Below are positions 1 to 5,080 of a DNA stretch of 5,624 bases, in pieces. A model generated the notes under the pieces. It had not been told where the DNA came from and made no database searches. It saw only the letters and a list, made by a program, of their open reading frames with translations. How positions within the stretch are numbered: the first letter of the stretch is position 1; each line of letters begins with the position of its first letter. A program made the position numbers and the translations under genes. Source of the stretch: an uncultured Acholeplasmatales bacterium (GTDB taxonomy: Bacteria; Bacillota_I; Bacilli_A; ML615J-28; CAG-698); contig CALEGD010000056.1 in assembly GCA_937877075.1 (NCBI GenBank), positions 1 through 5,624 of the forward strand, read 5' to 3'.

Positions 1-513
1 AGAACTTTCAGTTGATTGTAAATCTTCTAGCCAAGTGGCAGCCAAAACCCCAGCAAGAAATGATCCTTCGTTTTGTTTATACTTTATTGAATAAACATTT
101 GGAAAGGTCCTGCTTTGTGCTTCTTTATTAATATCAGAGTCAAAAATGATAAATCTTTTATTTGGAAATTGCGGAGCTGTTCTTTGGAGTCTTTCTCGCA
201 TTTGATCGGTTCCGACAATAATAAGATCATATTTTTCACTAGACTCACAAACTTCTCTTAAGGCTGATTCCCAGTTACTTGAGTTTTGACCAATTTCTTT
301 AATGGTAGTCACAATCTCGGGATTAGTTTCATTAAGCATCATTAAGCCTTCATGAGCTGAATCAAAAAAAGATTTATCGCCCAAGTTTCCATTGATAATT
401 AAACAAATCTTGGTAATACCGTCATTACTACCGTCATTGTCGTTGTCTGTGGTTCCGCCACAGCCAACCAGGATAAATATCAAAAGCATTAAAATTATAT
501 ATTTTATTTTCAT
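1..513 (-). CDS. BMP/PnrA-family substrate-binding lipoprotein (N-terminal half)
   Basis: This is the extracellular substrate-binding lipoprotein of an ABC importer, in the BMP family (PnrA/TmpC, Med), whose studied members bind purine nucleosides. I read it by hand: 171 codons stay open to the window edge, about half the usual 350 or so residues. The N-terminus MKIKY plus a hydrophobic run ends in the lipobox L15-V-G-C18, followed by an Asp/Asn/Gly-rich linker (19-32). Family features follow: a first beta strand with GNLGDKSFFDSAHEGL (42-57), YDLIIVGT (95-102), FIIFD (121-125) and the signature NVYSIKYKQNEGSFLAG (139-155). The ATG at 513-511 is preceded by AAAGAGGT about 7 nt upstream, which fixes the start. 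It lies 77 nt downstream of the DUF4430 lipoprotein gene and is probably the third gene of that operon. The matching ATPase and permease genes would be expected beyond position 1. The family call is firm; the ligand is not known. Confidence 0.93.
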   Translation of the reverse strand, partial: MKIKYIILMLLIFILVGCGGTTDNDNDGSNDGITKICLIINGNLGDKSFFDSAHEGLMMLNETNPEIVTTIKEIGQNSSNWESALREVCESSEKYDLIIVGTDQMRERLQRTAPQFPNKRFIIFDSDINKEAQSRTFPNVYSIKYKQNEGSFLAGVLAATWLEDLQSTESS

Positions 514-543
514 ATCATTACCTCTTTAGTTTTTCTCATTCCC

Positions 544-568
544 AGCGAAAGGCGTTTTGCCTTCCGCT
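544..568 (-). other. intergenic mRNA hairpin between the two lipoprotein genes
   Basis: Read on the minus strand, AGCGGAAGGC and GCCTTTCGCT form a 10-bp stem (one G-U pair) around a 5-nt AAAAC loop. It sits 22 nt after the stop of the DUF4430 lipoprotein gene and about 30 nt before the start of the BMP gene. No T-tract follows on either strand (minus side continues GGGAATGAG), so a standard intrinsic terminator is unlikely. It may instead be an mRNA-stabilising or processing element that sets different levels of the two lipoproteins. The structure is seen; the role is inferred. Confidence 0.5.
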
Positions 569-590
569 AGAAATTGAGTTGTAAATGTTT

Positions 591-1070
591 CTACCAAGTT
601 TTCTCTGCTGTAACATAAGAGATTTCAAATAAATCGCCATCTCTTAATTGTTGAGCACCAAGACCTGGTGAAAATTTACCATTAATGTTTGTGCTCCAAG
701 ATGAATAAGTGCCATCACCATTATCAACATAACCGACACCGGCGAGAGTTGTAATGAAACTAGAATAACCATTTAAACCGACAATCTCGATCCCTTTTGA
801 GGCGCAAGCCGCTTCTACTGCTTCATAAGCCATATGCTTAATCGTTTTCATGGTTACTGTACCGCTGAAAAGCGGATCTTTAGTAGGATCAGGATTTCCG
901 ATGACTAATTTTACAGTAATCTCATAATTTCCATAATCCTCGCTAAAATACTCATCAACTGCCTCAGCAGTGTCATTTCCGACCTTCACGTCATCGCAAC
1001 CGACGAGTAAGGTTAATGCTAATACAAGCATCAAGGCTATGGAGCCTAACTTTAATAGTGCGTTTTTCAT
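591..1070 (-). CDS. DUF4430 (transcobalamin-like) domain lipoprotein
   Basis: A small membrane-tethered extracellular lipoprotein of 159 residues. The signal peptide has Lys at 3 and 7, a hydrophobic core at 9-22 and the lipobox L22-V-G-C25. An acidic linker (26-49) leads into one domain from about residue 50 to 153. Its pattern matches DUF4430, the fold shared with the C-terminal domain of transcobalamin: a first strand ITVKLVIG, a helix MAYEAVEAACASKG (80-93), then SSWSTNING (123-131) and LRDGDLFEISYV (142-153), corresponding to the family's 'W-x-Y-x-V-N-G ... v-x-D-G-D' ending. Members are surface proteins, some linked to uptake of cobalamin or other small ligands; the ligand here is unknown. 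AAAGGAG lies about 7 nt before the ATG. The gene starts 46 nt after the PHP-hydrolase stop with no terminator between, so it is probably co-transcribed with it. The lipoprotein call is very secure; the domain call rests on motif recognition. Confidence 0.82.
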   Translation of the reverse strand: MKNALLKLGSIALMLVLALTLLVGCDDVKVGNDTAEAVDEYFSEDYGNYEITVKLVIGNPDPTKDPLFSGTVTMKTIKHMAYEAVEAACASKGIEIVGLNGYSSFITTLAGVGYVDNGDGTYSSWSTNINGKFSPGLGAQQLRDGDLFEISYVTAEKTW

Positions 1071-1116
1071 AGATTTCTCCTTTCTAATATTTATTTTCGA
1101 AATACGCGAAGTTTAC

Positions 1117-2571
1117 TTATTCAAAGAATATTGGATTCGTAATTCCATAATAAACACCTGTTCCATATACTTCAATTACAATCCAATCACCACTATTTAT
1201 TTCTTCAAGATTAATTTCACTTTGATAATCTGTTCCGGTTATATCTAATGAATAATAATAATTTCCATTTTTGATAATATTAATGGTATCTAAACCATCG
1301 CGACAAAAGAGCTCAAGATTTAATACCGGATCGCTTGTTGTGACAGTATCACCATAAGTTTTTCCGGCAATACTTCCGAAAATTAAAGGACCGTTTGAAA
1401 TAAAGGTCTTACCGTTCTCAACGGCATTCAAGATAGATTCAGCATTGACTTCATCTAACATATAAGCGAAAGTAGTCGGCATACCGGCATATTGTCCTGT
1501 TTTTTTCAAAAGATTTTGATAAGCTTTAGATTCGCCTTTATACAAAGCCGGATTATATGAACCTCTGATACTATGAATATCGGTTCCTCCGGTTGCGAAT
1601 AAACGCAGTCCCTCATTTAGTAATTCAAACCATTTCGACATCGAGCGACGATTTTGATTCAAAACGTTTTCAGGCGGAATATAGCCACAAGGTTCAAAAT
1701 AACCATTCCAGATCTCAATAGTTGAGAAATTGCCAACCAAATCCCAGAGACCATTATAATTATTAAATCCCATACCTCCGGTTGAATACGGATGATTTAA
1801 TTGAGCTATCCCACCATTTCTTTTAATCTCTTTAATAACTTTTTCAACTTCTTCATAGGGATTTTCATTTTGATCCAAATCAATATCCCATTGCTCTACC
1901 ACGGCACTGTTTCCGATTGATTGGAAATGGCCGTAAGCTGTAGTAATTTCCACTCCCGGAATTGGGGTGAAAAATTTATATTGTCCGTTAACCATCGCAT
2001 AAGGCAAACGATCGGTTTGCATCCATTCTGAGATGCCGGTGTTATCATTATGATCAGATAAGAGCGACCAGGATAAGCCGGCAGCAATAGAGGCCCTAGC
2101 CAGTGCTTCTACACTATCAGTTCCGTCGGAAAAGACAGTATGTTGATGGAGGTCACCGGGATAAAAATATTTTTTTTCAGAATTATATAATTCAACCAAA
2201 CGTATATCTTCTAAATAATAATTTTTAAAATTCTCAACCTTGATTGTTTTTGTAACAGTAGAGTATTGCATACCCCTTGTATAATGAAGTTTATATTCAC
2301 CTTCCGGCAATTCGATTTCATATCCGGACAAGACATTAGTTGTATATAACATCGTCTTGCCATCGCTTTCTTCTACGATAATATTTGCCATTAACATATC
2401 GCCTAGATCAGTCAAAACCTTTCCGCGAATTGTTGCTGGAGTCAGTTGAACATCAGACTTAGTTTCATCATTGTTATTTTTAAAAACAACTATTAATAAA
2501 GTTGATTCAATCAATAATAGAACCATCGTAAAGATTGCAAATAATCTCCAAAGTTTTATTTTTTTATCCAT
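1117..2571 (-). CDS. membrane-anchored PHP-domain metallohydrolase (CehA/McbA type)
   Basis: This is a metal-dependent hydrolase of the PHP superfamily (phosphoesterases and related esterases), most like the CehA/McbA group. The 484 residues comprise a Lys-rich N-terminus, one transmembrane anchor (about 9-30) without a lipobox, a carboxypeptidase-regulatory-like beta domain (about 44-126, GKVLTDLGDMLMANI onward), the PHP catalytic domain (about 136-395) and a C-terminal beta region (about 400-484). The metal ligand motifs look complete: GDLHQHT (D140, H142, H144), SDG (D149), LSDHN (D173, H174), PGVEIT (E208), GH214, QLNHP (H260) and GGTDIH (D331, H333). The topology places the enzyme outside the cell, tethered to the membrane. 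The start has AAAAAGGAG 5 nt upstream and lies about 33 nt from the predicted transcription start of an operator-bearing promoter. It heads a likely operon with two lipoprotein genes. A phosphoesterase activity is an inference from the superfamily; CehA itself is a carbamate esterase, so the substrate is open. Confidence 0.92.
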   Translation of the reverse strand: MDKKIKLWRLFAIFTMVLLLIESTLLIVVFKNNNDETKSDVQLTPATIRGKVLTDLGDMLMANIIVEESDGKTMLYTTNVLSGYEIELPEGEYKLHYTRGMQYSTVTKTIKVENFKNYYLEDIRLVELYNSEKKYFYPGDLHQHTVFSDGTDSVEALARASIAAGLSWSLLSDHNDNTGISEWMQTDRLPYAMVNGQYKFFTPIPGVEITTAYGHFQSIGNSAVVEQWDIDLDQNENPYEEVEKVIKEIKRNGGIAQLNHPYSTGGMGFNNYNGLWDLVGNFSTIEIWNGYFEPCGYIPPENVLNQNRRSMSKWFELLNEGLRLFATGGTDIHSIRGSYNPALYKGESKAYQNLLKKTGQYAGMPTTFAYMLDEVNAESILNAVENGKTFISNGPLIFGSIAGKTYGDTVTTSDPVLNLELFCRDGLDTINIIKNGNYYYSLDITGTDYQSEINLEEINSGDWIVIEVYGTGVYYGITNPIFFE

Positions 2572-2590
2572 AACATCTCCTTTTTAAAAA

Positions 2591-2608
2591 TGATAAAACG
2601 TTTTACCA
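2591..2608 (-). promoter_or_regulatory. LacI-family operator at the PHP operon start site
   Basis: The minus strand reads TGGTAAAACGTTTTATCA, an 18-bp palindrome with one mismatched pair and the central CG typical of LacI/GalR-family operators. It begins 2 bp after the -10 hexamer and covers the expected transcription start, the classic position for repression by a LacI-type regulator. It does not fit the CcpA cre consensus well, because the TG/CA half-site edges are displaced, so a pathway-specific LacI-family repressor is more likely. No regulator gene is in the window. Confidence 0.65.
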
Positions 2609-2610
2609 AT

Positions 2611-2639
2611 ATATTAACACCAATTACAAACTATGTCAA
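2611..2639 (-). promoter_or_regulatory. sigma-70 promoter of the PHP-hydrolase operon
   Basis: On the minus strand there is a perfect -35 TTGACA (2639-2634), a 17-nt spacer, and a -10 TAATAT (2616-2611) preceded by TG plus one base, which makes an extended -10. The predicted start is near 2604, inside the operator palindrome, giving a leader of about 33 nt before the ATG at 2571. Position, spacing and context all point to this driving the three-gene unit to its left. Confidence 0.75.
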
Positions 2640-2695
2640 CAAGTTTCATAAAAAAGATAAAAAGGTTTACATAACATAAAAAGAAAGTAATAATC

Positions 2696-2726
2696 AAAAA
2701 AGCCCTTATTGGTTAATACAAATAAG
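2696..2726 (-). terminator. weak intrinsic terminator candidate
   Basis: On the minus strand CTTATT and AATAAG (6 bp, 10-nt loop) are followed by GGC and six T residues (2701-2696). A longer alternative pairs GCCCT (2757-2753) with AGGGC (2706-2702) directly before the T-tract. It lies upstream of the PHP operon promoter and could stop transcription coming from the glutaminase-like gene. The short AT-rich stem makes this only tentative. Confidence 0.35.
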
Positions 2727-2775
2727 ATAAACCGCCTATAGCCGAAGATGTTAGGGCGAATGGCTACATGAAAGA

Positions 2776-2805
2776 ATGCCATGAATCCGAATAGATTCAT
2801 GGCAT
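2776..2805 (-). terminator. perfect 12-bp hairpin, probable terminator
   Basis: ATGCCATGAATC (2776-2787) and GATTCATGGCAT (2794-2805) are exact inverted repeats around a 6-nt loop. On the minus strand the 3' arm is followed by TCTTTCATG, which is only moderately T-rich. It sits about 225 nt after the stop of the glutaminase-like gene and 36 nt after the end of the unexplained 40-codon open stretch. A terminator or RNA 3'-end stabiliser is the simplest reading; a protein-binding palindrome is possible. Confidence 0.45.
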
Positions 2806-2841
2806 GAATTTCTATATATTCAAAAGCATAATACTTATTAA

Positions 2842-2964
2842 TTAAATTGCCTTACAACAATCATGAACCACGGAACCTACAGAAATCACTATTCCAGGTA
2901 ATCTTAGTGGCGCTAGAATATTCTCAACAATTCTAATTGCATGATCTTTAGATATTAAATATGA
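2842..2964 (-). other. possible 3' remnant of a gene (40 codons, no start)
   Basis: Between TAA at 2967-2965 and TAA at 2844-2842 one minus frame encodes 40 residues with a protein-like composition, including DHAIRIVENIL and APLRLPGIVISVGSVVHDC. There is no ATG, GTG or TTG early in it and no ribosome binding site, so it is not an intact gene. A hairpin follows 36 nt later, as after a real gene end. I do not recognise the family. It may be the decayed tail of a lost gene, or chance; an open run of this length is not rare by itself. Confidence 0.2.
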
Positions 2965-3030
2965 TTACCATATCTATAAATTACTGTTTTTATCAAAGTT
3001 ATTCAGGAATAGCCGATTCGTTGATAAGAC

Positions 3031-5067
3031 TTAATTAATCTTTAGTATTTGTTTATCTATCAGCATCAAAATAAATAATCCGCCTTGAACGCTTCGGTTT
3101 TGAAATCCTACCTTCTCTCCGGTAATGGTATCATACCAATCACTGAAAGGAACACGATTAGGAGTATTATTTAGATATTTTACTATTCTTCCAAGAAATT
3201 TCTTCCTCACATCTAAATTATCACTCAAAGCTGCAACCCATACCATCCAATCAGATTTTGTATAAGTAGCTCGGTTGTCTAAAGGAACGCCATATTTGTT
3301 CATTCTTAATAAATAATTTTCTATTTCATTATTAATCACTCTAGGATTGAAAAGTTTGAAATTAAAAAGTTTGTCAATCACAAGATTATATTTTAAACTG
3401 AAACTTCCTTTTTCTCCAGAAAAAGAAAGCGGAATAGATTCCAGATCTTTGAATTCTTCTTCCCATAACCGGGAATAATCTTTGGAAATATTAAGATAAT
3501 AAACAGCTTCTTCTTTATTTCCAAGCTTATCCAAAAGTACACCAAAGGCCTGAATTCCTAAAATAGATTTAATCGACAGATTGACATTGCCTTCAAGATG
3601 TCCGGCGAAATCATCCGTACATAATTGCTTCTTTGGTTTAATACCTTCTTTAACGAGATATTCTGCCCATTTTTTTAATAAATCTAGGTTATCTTTAATA
3701 AAATCAGAATTCTTCCCTGTAGTTAATAATGCTAATGACATTATTAACATATTACTAGATTCTTCAACCGGCATCTGACGATCTAAATCATAAATTTGCA
3801 TGCCCTTTGGAAATTGATAAATTAAAGGAAAAGTTTCTTTCTTTTTCCAATCAATACTGAAAGTATCATTAAGGTATTTATTTTTAGCGCTTGTGAGCCC
3901 ATATGTTTGACCGCAACAATAAGGATAAGTTCCACAATCATGGGGAGCAAAGTCATAAGGCCAAACCGGCATTCTTGAGAACCGAAATACCGGTCTGAGC
4001 ATTCCTTCTACAAGTTCCGGGTTATATAATAGGAAAAGTGGTAGCGAAGGATAACTGACATCTACAGTAGCGATGCAGCCGTTAGAAAGACATTCCTTAG
4101 AAAGAAAAAGGATATTTCCTTCATAATCAGCAACTAGTTTGTGAGCTCCGATACTTTGTCTCAAGGCGGCGCAAAGAATCAGATAATAGTCTTCGCCATA
4201 GCGGGCTATATCAGTTTTTAAGTTCCGGTCAAAAATTTCTAGTTTGTTCATTATCGCTTCATAATTATTAAATGAAAACTCAATTGCATCAATAATACTT
4301 CTTCCGTTTTTAAAGAAAAAACCTTTTAACCAAAATCCAAAATAATTAATTGCTATGCAATCATCAAAAGCAAGTAATATTTTCCCTTTAATTTTTGTTT
4401 CACCTTGATGACGATTGCAACTCAAAAGATAGCGTTCTTCTTCTGGCTTTATATTAGGTTCAATTATTCCAGTATTATAAAAACTGAAAACTTCAGATTC
4501 TGAAAGATAATAGGCTTCATCTCCAGTCAGATAATAATAACCCCAATCAGCATTAACAGGATCACCGACATGAGCCAATGGTTGTTGCTTTCTTAATCCA
4601 AACCAGGAAGCTTCGTAATCGGATAATTTAAAGACTCCACCGCGAACGTCAGTTTTTTCATCATAAAGAACCTTTTCATTTACAATTAAACTGACTGTTA
4701 CTTCCTTGAGGTTTACTTTCGGGGTTATTTCATAACTGAAATAACAGACCGGACAGGAAAGCACCTCCAAATCATCCGGTAATAAGGGAGAAATAAAACT
4801 GATAGATAGAGAAAATAAATCATTCTCAAAAGTGTAGTCAGTTGAAAAAGCGCGAACTATGACAGTCTTTTGATTTAGTTTCTTGATACCATCAGTCTTC
4901 CCCAAAAATGAATAAGCTTCGCCATCAACAAAAACAACACCATGGACAGGACTTTTTTGTCCTGTCCAAAAAATAGTGTCATCATTATTCAGTTCCTCTT
5001 CTTTTGCCCAAATTGAAAAATAAGGATCAAAGATAAATAGAGGGTATGCAGGTAATATTTGCTTCAT
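3031..5067 (-). CDS. glutaminase A-like (DUF4965/DUF1793) family protein, cytoplasmic
   Basis: A 678-residue protein of the family typified by fungal glutaminase GtaA, which is built from DUF4964, DUF5127, DUF4965 and DUF1793 and has an (alpha/alpha)6-barrel-like C-terminal half. Signatures run in the right order: PLFIFDPYFSIW (9-20) and FWTGQ (33-37) in the N-terminal region; a beta-rich part to about 280; DVSYPSLPLFLLYNPEL (336-352) and the hallmark APHDCGTYP (374-382); MPVEESSNM (432-440), QLCTDDFAGH (481-490) with N494 and N496, TKSDWMVW (603-610), VPFSDWYDT (639-647) and QNRSVQGGLF (656-665). The acidic residues D485, D486 and E434 are obvious catalytic-site candidates by conservation. 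The length is full. There is no signal peptide or anchor, so it should work inside the cell, unlike many secreted relatives. It starts 7 nt after the lectin-like gene with an AGGA ribosome binding site. Glutaminase activity is shown only for a few members, so the reaction here is not certain; a glycan or glycoside substrate is also possible. Confidence 0.88.
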   Translation of the reverse strand: MKQILPAYPLFIFDPYFSIWAKEEELNNDDTIFWTGQKSPVHGVVFVDGEAYSFLGKTDGIKKLNQKTVIVRAFSTDYTFENDLFSLSISFISPLLPDDLEVLSCPVCYFSYEITPKVNLKEVTVSLIVNEKVLYDEKTDVRGGVFKLSDYEASWFGLRKQQPLAHVGDPVNADWGYYYLTGDEAYYLSESEVFSFYNTGIIEPNIKPEEERYLLSCNRHQGETKIKGKILLAFDDCIAINYFGFWLKGFFFKNGRSIIDAIEFSFNNYEAIMNKLEIFDRNLKTDIARYGEDYYLILCAALRQSIGAHKLVADYEGNILFLSKECLSNGCIATVDVSYPSLPLFLLYNPELVEGMLRPVFRFSRMPVWPYDFAPHDCGTYPYCCGQTYGLTSAKNKYLNDTFSIDWKKKETFPLIYQFPKGMQIYDLDRQMPVEESSNMLIMSLALLTTGKNSDFIKDNLDLLKKWAEYLVKEGIKPKKQLCTDDFAGHLEGNVNLSIKSILGIQAFGVLLDKLGNKEEAVYYLNISKDYSRLWEEEFKDLESIPLSFSGEKGSFSLKYNLVIDKLFNFKLFNPRVINNEIENYLLRMNKYGVPLDNRATYTKSDWMVWVAALSDNLDVRKKFLGRIVKYLNNTPNRVPFSDWYDTITGEKVGFQNRSVQGGLFILMLIDKQILKIN
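4943..4968. repeat. perfect 10-bp inverted repeat inside the glutaminase-like gene
   Basis: TGGACAGGAC (4943-4952) and GTCCTGTCCA (4959-4968) are exact inverted repeats around a T6 loop on the plus strand (A6 in the mRNA). In the mRNA this makes a GC-containing hairpin about 100 nt after the start codon, over codons 33-42, which encode the conserved WTG motif. Neither side is followed by a T-tract, so it is not an intrinsic terminator. Confidence 0.6.
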
Positions 5068-5080
5068 AATTATCCTATAA
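5068..5080 (-). promoter_or_regulatory. ribosome binding site overlapping the upstream stop codon
   Basis: The 7-nt junction reads TAGGATAATTATG on the minus strand: the TAG is the stop of the lectin-like gene, its AG opens the AGGA Shine-Dalgarno, and the ATG is that of the glutaminase-like gene. This arrangement favours translational coupling, with ribosomes finishing the first gene restarting on the second. It also supports the chosen start. Confidence 0.6.

Noticed and set aside
840..855. cre-like sequence in the DUF4430 lipoprotein gene (minus TGAAAACGATTAAG)
   Set aside because: Only one half-site fits, there is no palindrome, and it is explained by the coding sequence for MKTIK.
970..1248. 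Plus-strand 92-codon open frame
   Set aside because: It lies antisense over the lipoprotein signal sequence and the end of the PHP gene; the translation is Phe/Ile/Asn-rich without any family motif or ribosome binding site, so it is a shadow of the real genes.
1896..2087. Minus-strand 63-codon open frame inside the PHP gene
   Set aside because: It overlaps the conserved PHP catalytic motifs in another frame and has no recognisable features of its own.
2961..3035. Plus-strand 24-codon ORF beginning at the ATG at 2961
   Set aside because: It has no ribosome binding site or motif and an AT-rich composition; it is within chance expectation.
3581..3778. Plus-strand 65-codon open frame
   Set aside because: It is antisense to the conserved QLCTDDFAGH and MPVEE segments of the glutaminase-like gene and has no coding evidence.
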